DNA of 17,242 bases. Origin: Gaiellasilicea sp035575835. Lineage in GTDB: Bacteria; Actinomycetota; Thermoleophilia; Gaiellales; Gaiellaceae. Where the stretch lies: the NCBI GenBank assembly GCA_035575835.1, contig DATLXM010000073.1, positions 1-17,242 on the forward strand, written 5' to 3'. A model generated the notes under the pieces. It searched no databases and had not been told where the DNA came from. It saw nothing but the letters and a program-made list of their open reading frames with translations. Numbering within the stretch: position 1 is the stretch's first letter; the number at the start of each line of letters is the position of its first letter. A program made the translations under genes and the position numbers. Shown in pieces: positions 1-6,627 of this stretch.

Positions 1-445
1 CCTCGGTCCGGATCAACTCGCCGAGATCGGCAGAGACGTCGGGAGGATCGGGAAAGCCGCGGTGAACGCCGCCGAGCCCGCCCGTCCCCATGAAGAGGAT
101 CCTGGCGATCCGGCAGGCGGCGAGCGTCCCCCCGACGGTCGTCGCGCCGACGGCGCCCTGGACGATCGCCGCGGCGACGTCGCGAGGCCCGACCTTGCGC
201 GCGTCCGCGTCGAAGCGGCCGAGCTCGTCCTCGTCGAGCCCGATCCGGAGCGCGCCGTCGAGCACGCCCACAGTGGCGGGAACCGCGCCCGCGGCGCGAA
301 CCCGGCGCTCGCTCTCGAGCCCCACCTCGACGCCTTCGCCGGGTGGAAAGCCGTGAGCCACGAGTGTCGTCTCGAGCGCCACGACGGGTCGCCGCTCGGC
401 GAGCGCCTGGCGGACTTCGTCCGAGAGCACGATCAGCTCGCTCAC
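1..445 (-). CDS. psuG: Pseudouridine-5'-phosphate glycosidase, N-terminal part (cut by window edge)
   Basis: PsuG reversibly splits pseudouridine 5'-phosphate into uracil and ribose 5-phosphate in the cytoplasm. The 148 visible residues match the family N-terminus: VVALETTLVAHGFP (residues 21-34, with E25 at the position of the family active-site Glu), GAVPATVGVLDG (53-64), K84 in ARKVGPRD at the position of a family active-site Lys, GATTVGGTLAA, then TGGLGGVHRG and the VSADL segment. The later catalytic Lys of the family lies beyond the window edge. The start is GTG at 445. Its first bases overlap the TGA of the upstream kinase gene (a GTGA overlap), so the two are co-translated. No other start fits the family N-terminus as well. 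The identification is strong; only the C-terminal half is unseen. Confidence 0.93.
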   Translation of the reverse strand, partial: MSELIVLSDEVRQALAERRPVVALETTLVAHGFPPGEGVEVGLESERRVRAAGAVPATVGVLDGALRIGLDEDELGRFDADARKVGPRDVAAAIVQGAVGATTVGGTLAACRIARILFMGTGGLGGVHRGFPDPPDVSADLGELIRTE

Positions 446-1233
446 GGCATGGAACCTAGCTTCGCGACGCAGCGTGCCGCCGCCTCCAGCGCGAGCTCGG
501 GGCCACCGACGAGGTAGCCGGCGGCGAGAGCGTCTCCGGCACCGGTCGTGTCGATCACGGTTGCTGGGAGCGCCGGCAGCTCGAGCTCGCCGAAGCGCGC
601 GCCACGCGCACCGAGCTTGAGGATCCAGGTGCAGCCCTCGAGCGGGCCGCCGAGGATCTCCTCCTCGTCCTCGTTGGCGAAGACGACCTCCGGCTTCAGC
701 GCCTCGAGCCGCTCGCGGAACCGGGCCGGCCCGAAGTCGCGGATCGCGCTCCAGGACGAGAGGTCGACGCTGAGGCGAGGCGCGAGTTCGGCCGCGCGCA
801 GCGCCGCCCCGTCGATCGGGGCACGGAGAAGCGAATAGCCCGGGAGGTGGAGCAGCTCGCAGCCGTCCAGCCAGGTCGGTTCGAGCTCGTCCGCGCGCAG
901 GTCGGGCGAGACGCCTCGATCGGAGGCCATCGTCCGGCTCCCGTCCTGCGAGACCAGCGAGACCACCGTTCCGGTTCGGCCCTCGACGACGGGGCCGCAG
1001 ACCTCGACGCCGTAGCGCTCGAGCCCGCGCCGGGCGGCCAGTCCGGCCTCGTCGTCGGAGCGCTTGCCGACGAAACGCGCCGATCCACCCAGCTCCGCGA
1101 TCCACGCGGCCACGTTCGCCGCCTGCCCGCCCGGGCCGAGGCGCGTCACGGCATCGGCGTCCGCGCCCTCGGCGAGCGGCTGTTCGAGCCGCACGATCAC
1201 GTCGAGCAGGAGATCTCCGAGGGTGACCATCAT
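442..1233 (-). CDS. psuK: PfkB-family carbohydrate kinase, probable pseudouridine kinase
   Basis: This 263-residue ribokinase/PfkB-family kinase has the N-terminal Gly-rich signature GPGGQAANVAAW (33-44) and the C-terminal signature DTTGAGDALAAGYL (228-241), where D234 is the catalytic base and GAG forms the anion hole. PfkB kinases phosphorylate sugars or nucleosides. The specificity is inferred from the 4-bp stop-start overlap with psuG, the standard psuK-psuG pair: pseudouridine to pseudouridine 5'-phosphate, which PsuG then cleaves. At 263 residues it is shorter than the usual 300 or so, and the lid region between the signatures is compact. The start is ATG at 1233; a second ATG follows directly. 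The reading frame stays open far upstream, but that extension is an Arg-rich shadow of the glycosyltransferase gene. Adenosine kinase or another PfkB activity is possible if the context misleads. Confidence 0.85.
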   Translation of the reverse strand: MMVTLGDLLLDVIVRLEQPLAEGADADAVTRLGPGGQAANVAAWIAELGGSARFVGKRSDDEAGLAARRGLERYGVEVCGPVVEGRTGTVVSLVSQDGSRTMASDRGVSPDLRADELEPTWLDGCELLHLPGYSLLRAPIDGAALRAAELAPRLSVDLSSWSAIRDFGPARFRERLEALKPEVVFANEDEEEILGGPLEGCTWILKLGARGARFGELELPALPATVIDTTGAGDALAAGYLVGGPELALEAAARCVAKLGSMP

Positions 1234-1239
1234 TCGCTC

Positions 1240-1245
1240 TACGAT
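1240..1245 (+). promoter_or_regulatory. Putative -10 box (TACGAT) for a leaderless transcript
   Basis: TACGAT fits the TANNNT extended-actinobacterial -10 pattern and lies exactly 6 nt before the ATG of the 64-residue small gene, so transcription would begin at or next to the start codon. No Shine-Dalgarno sequence is present. The same geometry recurs before the 118-residue membrane protein gene. I see no clear -35 box. Confidence 0.4.
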
Positions 1246-1251
1246 CCTTCC

Positions 1252-1446
1252 ATGGAAGACGAGCCCCGCCGCTCCCCAACCCGCTCGTTCCTCGTCGGGG
1301 CGGCCGTCGGTGCGAGCGCCGCGATCGCCGCCGCCCGGAAGCTCCGCCCAAAGGAGCGTCGGCGCCAGACTCCCGCCGGGCTCGCCGCCTTCGAGGATGC
1401 GCCGTGCTACCGCGAGCTCGTCGAGAGGGAGCGCGCAGCTCCGTAG
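1252..1446 (+). CDS. Small hypothetical protein with a possible membrane segment
   Basis: This 64-residue ORF has strongly G/C-biased third codon positions, like the confirmed genes. It begins with a charged stretch (MEDEPRRSPTRS), followed by a short Ala/Gly/Val segment (SFLVGAAVGASAAIAAAR, 12-29) that could be a signal anchor, then a basic patch (KLRPKERRR) and an acidic/aromatic C-terminus around AFEDAPCYRELVERE. I do not recognise the family. It starts 19 bp from the divergent psuK-like gene and its last 40 bp overlap the 3' end of the opposing glycosyltransferase gene. The ATG has a TACGAT box 6 nt upstream and no Shine-Dalgarno sequence, which fits leaderless expression. A chance ORF is possible because high-GC DNA yields many. 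Confidence 0.5.
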   Translation: MEDEPRRSPTRSFLVGAAVGASAAIAAARKLRPKERRRQTPAGLAAFEDAPCYRELVERERAAP

Positions 1447-3035
1447 CCGCGCAGGGCCCGCGCCGCCCGCTCGACCGTGAGCAGGTTGATGTCCGCGTCC
1501 CCGATCCAGAGCGCCTTGCCGACGAGCACCGCCTGACCCGCGCGTTCGAGGTAGCGCGCCGGAGTCACCGTCGGCTCTCTCGTCCGGATCACGAGAAACG
1601 GGCCGAAGCGGCGGACGTCGAAGGCCGACGCCGGAACCGGGCTGCGCAGTTCGACCTCGAGCGCGGGGGCGGCGTTGTTCGGCTCGCTCGCGTCGAGGAT
1701 CCAGACGCCCCTCCCGAGCGGCCGCTCCAGGTTGAGCAGCGTCGAGAGCGCGAGATTCGCATCGGCGCGCGGCAGCACGCGCAGCGGAAACGCGTCGTTT
1801 CGCTCCGAGGCTCCGAGGTAGAGCGGCTCGAAGCCGAACAGGACGTCGTCGGGGCGACTTGTCGACGCGAGGTGAGCGGACGCGTCGGCGCGGGCGACCT
1901 GACGCGCGTCCGGTTCCCACTCGAAGAGCGGCGGGGTCTTCTGCCACGCCCACGCGACCTGCGCGACGACGAGCGCGCAGAGCACCGCCGGCGTCGCGCG
2001 CCCGAGCCGGAGGATCCCGGCGGCGACCGCGATCGCCGCGAACGGGAGGACGAAGATCAGGTGACGTGTCTCCGGCGAGGTCGCGCTCCCCAGCCGAGCC
2101 GCGAGGAAGGCGAGCGTCGGGATCACGACGACGCAGGCGGTGAGCAGAACCGTGCGGCGCGGGAGCAGGCGCAACCCGAGCGCGCCGAGAGCGATCACCG
2201 GGATCAGCACCGGCCACCAGCCGGCCGTGAAATCCCCGAGCACGTGCCAGAGGTAGACGAAGACCGGCCACGGCCCGCCGAGCTTCTCGCCGCCGCCGCC
2301 GACCCCGACCTCGAAGCGGCCCGCGAGGACGAGGTCGGTGAGCCAGAACGGGATCCCGAGCACACCCACCACGGCGAACGCGAGGAGCGCCTGGCGCAGG
2401 CGGTCTCTCCGGGCGACGAGGACGAAGACCGCCTGCGTCGCGATCACGATCGCCCCGTACGGGTGGGTCGCGACGGTCGCGAGGATCGCGAGGGCCCACC
2501 AGGCCCACGAGCGCCGGTCGCCTCGCTCGAGCGCCCGGAGGAGCGAGAGGTACGAGAGCGCGCTCGTGAAGAGGAAGAGGCTGTACATCCGGCCGTACAC
2601 CCCGTGGAAAAGGAACGTCCAGCTCGCCGCGACGAGCACGGTCGCGACGAGTGCGCGGCGCCGACCGGCGAGCCGCGCTCCGAGGAGGGCGATCACCGGC
2701 AGGCTCGCGATCGCGAAGAGTGCGGAGACGAGCCGAAGGCCGCTCAGCCCGAAGCCGAGGTGGGCGACGGCCCACGCGAACAGGAAGTGGAGAGGCGCGC
2801 CACCGCGCTCCTCGAGCACGACCTGAAAGAGACCGTCCAGGGGATGGCGGCCGATGAAGAGCGCCAGGGTCTCGTCCTCGTGCGGCGGCCAGGCGAGGAG
2901 CTGGTGGAGGAGGATCGCCGCTGCGGCAGCCGTGATCGCGGAGACGGAGAGCGGAAACCAGCGCGTCGTGAGGACGACCGGCAGGGCCGGTAGCCCACGC
3001 GCGCGAATCCTCGATTCCTCGACGCCTTCCGTCAT
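1407..3035 (-). CDS. Multipass membrane glycosyltransferase, GT39/ArnT-like (GT-C fold)
   Basis: This 542-residue protein starts with a first transmembrane helix (about residues 27-48), followed by an acidic external loop, PPHEDETLALF, whose D54-E55 pair matches the DE motif that GT-C enzymes place in their first periplasmic loop. About nine or ten further hydrophobic helices follow up to roughly residue 360, then a soluble domain of about 180 residues. Such enzymes transfer a sugar from a polyprenyl-phosphate donor to a protein, lipid or wall polymer on the outer face of the membrane. Donor and acceptor cannot be read from the sequence. ATG at 3035 is preferred; TTG at 3047 would add four residues. 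The gene is divergent from the FmdB-like gene, 36 bp apart, and has no obvious operon partner. It could also be an uncharacterised DUF2029-like mannosyltransferase relative. Confidence 0.75.
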   Translation of the reverse strand: MTEGVEESRIRARGLPALPVVLTTRWFPLSVSAITAAAAAILLHQLLAWPPHEDETLALFIGRHPLDGLFQVVLEERGGAPLHFLFAWAVAHLGFGLSGLRLVSALFAIASLPVIALLGARLAGRRRALVATVLVAASWTFLFHGVYGRMYSLFLFTSALSYLSLLRALERGDRRSWAWWALAILATVATHPYGAIVIATQAVFVLVARRDRLRQALLAFAVVGVLGIPFWLTDLVLAGRFEVGVGGGGEKLGGPWPVFVYLWHVLGDFTAGWWPVLIPVIALGALGLRLLPRRTVLLTACVVVIPTLAFLAARLGSATSPETRHLIFVLPFAAIAVAAGILRLGRATPAVLCALVVAQVAWAWQKTPPLFEWEPDARQVARADASAHLASTSRPDDVLFGFEPLYLGASERNDAFPLRVLPRADANLALSTLLNLERPLGRGVWILDASEPNNAAPALEVELRSPVPASAFDVRRFGPFLVIRTREPTVTPARYLERAGQAVLVGKALWIGDADINLLTVERAARALRGYGAARSLSTSSR

Positions 3036-3057
3036 CTGCCGTCCCAATTGTCGCTGC

Positions 3058-3063
3058 TAGCCT
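3058..3063 (+). promoter_or_regulatory. Putative -10 box (TAGCCT) for the FmdB-like gene
   Basis: TAGCCT fits TANNNT and ends 8 nt before the ATG at 3072. There is no Shine-Dalgarno sequence in that gap, so a leaderless or near-leaderless transcript is plausible. No -35 is recognisable at the usual distance. Confidence 0.35.
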
Positions 3064-3071
3064 TCGGCGCC

Positions 3072-3392
3072 ATGCCGATCTACGAGTACCGCTGCCCCGA
3101 CGGTCACACCTTCGAGGTCTTCCAGCGTATGGCCGACGCGCCCTCCGAGGTCTGCGAGGTGTGCGGCAAGAGCCCCGTCGAGAAGGTGCTCTATCCGGTC
3201 GCCGTCCATTACAAGGGCTCGGGCTTCTACTCGACGGACTACGGCAAGGGTGGGCGCAAGGCGACCCCGGCGAAGGACGGCGCCGGCGGCGACTCCTCGA
3301 GCTCCTCGAGCAGCGAGTCGAGCTCGTCGAGCGACTCGTCCACGCCGAGCTCCAGCGAGAGCTCCAGCAAGCCCGCCCCGGCCGCCGACTGA
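3072..3392 (+). CDS. FmdB-family putative regulatory zinc-ribbon protein
   Basis: This 106-residue protein begins MPIYEYRC, the hallmark start of FmdB/CxxC small zinc-ribbon proteins, and keeps the downstream GSGFYSTDY block (49-57). The second zinc knuckle is intact (C28, C31). The first has only C8; the usual second Cys is replaced in CPDGH (8-12), so H12 may serve as a ligand. The C-terminal third (about 74-106) is a low-complexity Ser/Glu tail ending in PAPAAD and is probably disordered. FmdB proteins were named from methylotroph formamidase operons as putative regulators, but their biochemical role is not settled. The ATG at 3072 is chosen because the family begins at MPxYEYRC; the upstream in-frame TTG would add an unrelated extension. 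It stands alone between two minus-strand genes. Confidence 0.88.
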   Translation: MPIYEYRCPDGHTFEVFQRMADAPSEVCEVCGKSPVEKVLYPVAVHYKGSGFYSTDYGKGGRKATPAKDGAGGDSSSSSSSESSSSSDSSTPSSSESSSKPAPAAD

Positions 3393-3437
3393 CCTCCGGG
3401 GCAAGCGCAAGCTCGGCCGCGGGGCGCCCAAAAAGCG

Positions 3438-3691
3438 TCAGCGCCGCGAGAGCGCGTTCAGGCCGAGCAGGAGGATCATCGCGCCGGCAACGGCGAGCAG
3501 GAACGGCTCAGATCCCAGCCGAAGTTGACCTCGCCGTCGAAGACCGCCTCGCCGAGCAGCCCGCCGAGAAGTGCGCCGACGACTCCGACGGCGAGCGTGC
3601 CGAAGCAGCCGATCCGGTGCTTTCCGGGTGTGAGGGCACGCGCCACGGCGCCCGCCAGCAGCCCGAAGAGGATCCAGCCGAAGATGCTCAC
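3438..3691 (-). CDS. GlsB/YeaQ/YmgE-like small membrane protein with an apparent frameshift
   Basis: This is a small multipass protein of the transglycosylase-associated (GlsB/YeaQ/YmgE) family, known for general-stress association in some bacteria but without a proven activity. It starts SIFGWILFGLLAGAVARALT, then PGKHRIGC, then a second Gly-rich helix (TLAVGVVGALLGGLLGEAV) and VNFGWDL (55-61). As given, the frame then reads SRSCSPLPAR and stops at 3476. In the neighbouring frame, reached by adding one base near 3507-3511, the sequence continues with a perfect third helix, PFLLAVAGAMILLLGLNAL, to a stop at 3438. That gives 84 residues, the normal family size. The start is GTG at 3691, 9 bp after the LCP gene stop, so the two form an operon. 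The lesion may be real or an assembly error. Confidence 0.8.
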
Positions 3692-3700
3692 TGATCGACC

Positions 3701-4861
3701 CTAACCGGACTGGTTGCCGACGATGCAGCCTGCGCCGAGAGGCTGGCCCGGCGGCGGGGGCTGCGGGGCCGAGCGGCCGGCGAACATGTTCACCGTCGCG
3801 GTGTTCTCCTCGCCCCCGAGGATCACGGACTGGCCGCCGATCGAGGTGAGCTCTCCGCCGAGCCTGCAGTGGAGGGCACGGCCCTTGTTCGCGCGCTTGT
3901 AGACCCAGCCGAGCTGGAGCAGGCCACCTGCGGAGAGGTCGGTGGTGAGCGGGCTGACGAGGTCGCCGCCGACGAACGGGAGCCTCGCGAACGTGGTCAC
4001 GCTCGTCATCTTCCCGGCCATCGCCTGGACGACGTCCTGCTGGCGCGCGCCTCGGGTGAGATCGTTCTCAACGGGGTCGAGCCGGTTCTCGCGGACACGG
4101 GAGTAGATCAGCGCGCGCTGGCCACTCATCGTCTGCGTCCCCTTCTCGAAGCGCCAGCCGTCCCATTGCTCGCAGCGCGCCTGGGTCGCGTAGGGACAGT
4201 CGAATCGGTTCGAGAGAATCGGTTTCGGCACGGTCACGGCGACGCCGCCCAGCGCGTCGATCACGGTTCTGAAATCGGCGAAGTCGACGAGTGCGACGTG
4301 ATTGACGTCGAGGCCTGGCACGAGACCCTTGATCGCTCTCAGGGTCAGTGCGGGCCCGCCGAGCTGATAGGCGGCGTTGATCTTGTTCGCGCCGTAGCCC
4401 GGTACGTCGACGCGCAGATCACGCGGGATCGAGAGGTAGGCCATCCGGTGGCGGCTCGGGTCCGTGCGGACGAGGAGGATCGAGTCGGAGCGGCGGGCGT
4501 CCGAGCGGGCTGCGGTCCGGTCGCCGTCTGTTCCAAGGAGAAGGAGGAGCGTGGGCTTCGAGATCAGTGCCCCTTCCTGGGGCGCGAGCACGGCGTCGAC
4601 GGCCTTCTGCAGCCGCGCATTTGCGTCCGTGACGCCCTCTCTGAACGAGAGGTAGCTGGCGACCGTCCAGCCAACGGTCAGCAGCGCGAGCAGGACGATC
4701 GTGAGCCCGATCCGGCGGCCCCAGCGGGGACGGGAACGCCGCTCGGGCTTGGCCCCGCGGCCCTTGCTCCGAGGGGGTGGAGCGCCCCGCGAACCGGCCG
4801 GCAGCTTCCCTTTCGAGCGGCCGCCCTTGTAGAGGCGGTACGGCTTTTCTCCCTCGGCCAT
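3701..4861 (-). CDS. LytR-CpsA-Psr (LCP) family cell-wall glycopolymer ligase
   Basis: LCP enzymes move secondary wall polymers from a polyprenyl-diphosphate carrier to peptidoglycan (or arabinogalactan to peptidoglycan in mycobacteria) at the outer membrane face. This 386-residue protein has a basic, Pro-rich cytoplasmic tail (1-50), one transmembrane helix (about 51-71), and an extracellular LCP domain. Family motifs are clear: RRSDSILLV (123-131), SIPRDLRV (144-151), KINAAY (160-165), DALGGVAV (202-209), and the Arg-rich YSRVREN...DLTRGARQQ region (253-275) that binds the pyrophosphate. Four Cys in the outer domain (C222, C230 and two near the C-terminus) could form disulfides. The tail is Pro-rich and ends GAGCIVGNQSG. 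It is divergent from the ROK kinase gene across only 26 bp and is followed by the GlsB-like gene. Which polymer is transferred cannot be told. Confidence 0.92.
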   Translation of the reverse strand: MAEGEKPYRLYKGGRSKGKLPAGSRGAPPPRSKGRGAKPERRSRPRWGRRIGLTIVLLALLTVGWTVASYLSFREGVTDANARLQKAVDAVLAPQEGALISKPTLLLLLGTDGDRTAARSDARRSDSILLVRTDPSRHRMAYLSIPRDLRVDVPGYGANKINAAYQLGGPALTLRAIKGLVPGLDVNHVALVDFADFRTVIDALGGVAVTVPKPILSNRFDCPYATQARCEQWDGWRFEKGTQTMSGQRALIYSRVRENRLDPVENDLTRGARQQDVVQAMAGKMTSVTTFARLPFVGGDLVSPLTTDLSAGGLLQLGWVYKRANKGRALHCRLGGELTSIGGQSVILGGEENTATVNMFAGRSAPQPPPPGQPLGAGCIVGNQSG

Positions 4862-4870
4862 CCGGCGGGG

Positions 4871-4876
4871 TATGGT
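4871..4876 (+). promoter_or_regulatory. Putative -10 box (TATGGT) for the ROK kinase-rsmI transcript
   Basis: TATGGT fits TANNNT and lies 11 nt before the GTG at 4888, giving a predicted leader of only a few bases. It overlaps by five bases an opposite-strand -10 candidate for the LCP gene. No convincing -35 is visible. Confidence 0.4.
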
Positions 4877-4877
4877 A
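4872..4877 (-). promoter_or_regulatory. Putative -10 box (TACCAT on minus) for the LCP gene
   Basis: Read on the minus strand this is TACCAT, 10 nt before the ATG at 4861. A TTGTCG sequence on the minus strand (4893-4898) could be a weak -35, though the 15-nt spacer is short. It shares five bases with the plus-strand -10 candidate, so the two genes may fire from one two-way promoter. Confidence 0.4.
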
Positions 4878-4887
4878 GCCGCGTCCC

Positions 4888-5790
4888 GTGAGCGACAAGC
4901 GCGTCATCGGCGTCGACCTGGGCGGCACGAAGATCCTCGCCGGCGTCCTCGATCGCGATGGCACGGTGCACGAGTCGGTCGAAGTGCCGACGCCGACCGA
5001 GTCTCAGGATGCACTCGTCGCGGGAATCGTCGGAGCGGTCGAACGCCTCTGGGAGGACGACGTTGCGGCGTTGGGGCTCGGGCTTCCGTCGGTGATCGAT
5101 CGAGAGACCGGCCGCTCTCTCGGGTCGAACAACATCCCGCTCGAGGGGATTGCGCTGGCCGGCGTCCTGGGCGAGAGATTCGGCGTCCCGGGCGGCGTCG
5201 AGAACGACGCGAACGCGGCCGCCCTCGCCGAATGGAGAAGCGGCGCCGGCAGAGGCGTCGACGACCTCGTGATGCTGACGCTCGGGACGGGCGTGGGGGG
5301 AGGCGTCGTGATGGCGGGAGCTCTCTATCGAGGTTGGGCAGAGCTCGGCCATGTCGTCGTGCTGCAGGAGGGCCCCGCGTGCCAGGGAGAGTGCACTGGC
5401 CGAGGTCACCTCGAGGCTCTCGCGTCGGGCAGCGCGGCCGAGCGCGCCGCCGTCGCGCTCTGGGGTGAAGAAGCCACCGCCAAGCAGCTGGTCGAGGCCG
5501 CGCGCAGAGGCGAGGACGATGCCGTCGCCGTGCTCGGGCGGATCGGAGCGCACCTCGGCGCAGGCGCCGGCTCGCTGGTCAACATCTTCGGCGCGCGGCT
5601 CGTGATCATCGGCGGTGGCTTCGGTGCGGCGGCATTCGACCTTCTGCTCCCGGCGGCCCTCGAGACCGCGAGGCGGGAGGCGATAGCGCCTGGCCGCGAC
5701 CTGAGGATCGTTCCCGCCGAGCTGGGCTCGAAGGCCGGCCTCGTCGGCGCCGGTCTCGTCGCGTTCGAGGCGCTCGACGGGATGCGCTAG
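4888..5790 (+). CDS. ROK-family sugar kinase, probable glucokinase
   Basis: This 300-residue ROK kinase would phosphorylate glucose or a related hexose with ATP in the cytoplasm. The N-terminal phosphate loop is GVDLGGTKILAGV (8-20). The catalytic Asp is D107 in ENDANAAALAEW. LGTGVGGGVV (132-141) is the ROK signature, and H155 in the ELGH motif binds sugar and zinc. The family zinc cluster normally has three Cys after this His; here it reads CQGECTGRGHLEALASG, with C165 and C169 present and H174 where the last Cys is expected. There is no N-terminal helix-turn-helix, so this is an enzyme rather than a ROK repressor. The start is GTG at 4888, 26 bp from the divergent LCP gene. rsmI follows after 14 bp, probably in the same transcript. 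Other substrates such as ManNAc or fructose are not excluded. Confidence 0.88.
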   Translation: MSDKRVIGVDLGGTKILAGVLDRDGTVHESVEVPTPTESQDALVAGIVGAVERLWEDDVAALGLGLPSVIDRETGRSLGSNNIPLEGIALAGVLGERFGVPGGVENDANAAALAEWRSGAGRGVDDLVMLTLGTGVGGGVVMAGALYRGWAELGHVVVLQEGPACQGECTGRGHLEALASGSAAERAAVALWGEEATAKQLVEAARRGEDDAVAVLGRIGAHLGAGAGSLVNIFGARLVIIGGGFGAAAFDLLLPAALETARREAIAPGRDLRIVPAELGSKAGLVGAGLVAFEALDGMR

Positions 5791-5804
5791 TGGCGGGCTA
5801 CTGA

Positions 5805-6614
5805 GTGCCGCTCGCGGTCTGCGCGACCCCGATCGGGAACCTCGAAGACGTCACGCTCCGCGTCCTGCGCGAGCTGGGCGAGGCGGACGTCGTCCTCTGT
5901 GAGGACACGCGACACACCAGGGGGCTGCTCGAGCGGCATGGAATCCGGGCTCGCCTGCTCAGCTACCACCGGCACAACGAAGCAACGCGCGTGGCCGAGC
6001 TCGTTCCCAGGCTGGCAGCGGGGGAGAGGGTCGCGCTCGTCAGTGACGCAGGGCTCCCCGGGATCAACGATCCGGGGGCACGGCTCGTGGCTGCGGCCCT
6101 CGAGGCGGGGGTGTCGGTGACGGTGTTGCCGGGGCCGTCCGCGGTCGAGACAGCGCTCGTCGCGAGCGGGCTCGCGGGAGAGCGGTTCCAGTTCCTGGGC
6201 TATCTGCCGCGGGGGGCGAAGGCGCTCGGCGAGCTGTGGGCCGAGCTCGGTCGCTCTGAGCATCCGGCGGTCGCGTTCGAGTCGCCGAAGCGCTTGCCGG
6301 CGACCCTGCGCTCGCTCGCCGCTGCGCTTCCCGAGCGGCAGGTCGCGGTCTGCCGCGAGCTGACGAAGCGCTTCGAGGAGGTGGCGCGAGGAACTGCGGG
6401 CGAGCTGGCGGAGCGCTTTCCGGAAGCCCCCAAGGGCGAGCTCACGCTCGTCGTCGGCGGGGGCCGTCCCGAGGTCGATGAAGGCGCCGCGCTGGACGCG
6501 GTCAAGGAGCTGGTCGGCGCCGGGGTGCCCCGTCGTCAGGCTGCAGACGTGGTCGCCCGCCTCTTGTCGCTCTCTCGTAACACTCTCTATCGAGAGTCGT
6601 TGCAAAGCGACTGA
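5805..6614 (+). CDS. rsmI: 16S rRNA (cytidine-1402-2'-O)-methyltransferase RsmI
   Basis: RsmI uses S-adenosylmethionine to methylate the 2'-O of C1402 in the decoding centre of 16S rRNA. The 269-residue protein is full length with all family blocks: ATPIGNLEDVTLR (7-19), CEDTRHTRGLL (32-42), LLSYHRHNE (51-59), the SAM-binding VSDAGLPGINDPG (79-91; most relatives have GISDPG), LPGPSA (108-113), and FLGYLPR. The C-terminal helical part (roughly 235-269) includes the PRRQAADVVARL segment. The start is GTG at 5805, giving the expected MPLAVCATPIGN opening; it lies 14 bp after the ROK gene, so co-expression is likely. The order rsmI then metG, tatD and rsmA is common in Actinobacteria, with the M23-type gene inserted here. 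Confidence 0.95.
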   Translation: MPLAVCATPIGNLEDVTLRVLRELGEADVVLCEDTRHTRGLLERHGIRARLLSYHRHNEATRVAELVPRLAAGERVALVSDAGLPGINDPGARLVAAALEAGVSVTVLPGPSAVETALVASGLAGERFQFLGYLPRGAKALGELWAELGRSEHPAVAFESPKRLPATLRSLAAALPERQVAVCRELTKRFEEVARGTAGELAERFPEAPKGELTLVVGGGRPEVDEGAALDAVKELVGAGVPRRQAADVVARLLSLSRNTLYRESLQSD

Positions 6615-6627
6615 GCGGCCTGGCTAG

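Noticed and set aside
442..2775. Very long minus-strand frame of 777 codons
   Set aside because: Only the last 263 codons (from 1233) are the PfkB kinase. The rest is an Arg/Pro/Ala-rich antisense-frame shadow of the membrane glycosyltransferase.
1404..2993. 529-codon plus-strand frame opposite the glycosyltransferase
   Set aside because: Composition is Arg/Glu/Asp-rich with no domains; it is a mirror of the confirmed minus-strand gene.
3290..3375. Ser-codon-rich low-complexity DNA resembling a satellite repeat
   Set aside because: It lacks a fixed repeat unit; it is the disordered Ser/Glu tail of the FmdB-like protein.
3393..3437. Possible terminator after the FmdB-like gene (GC-rich bases then AAAAAG)
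   Set aside because: No stem longer than a few pairs could be drawn, and the A-run is on the wrong strand for the plus-strand gene.
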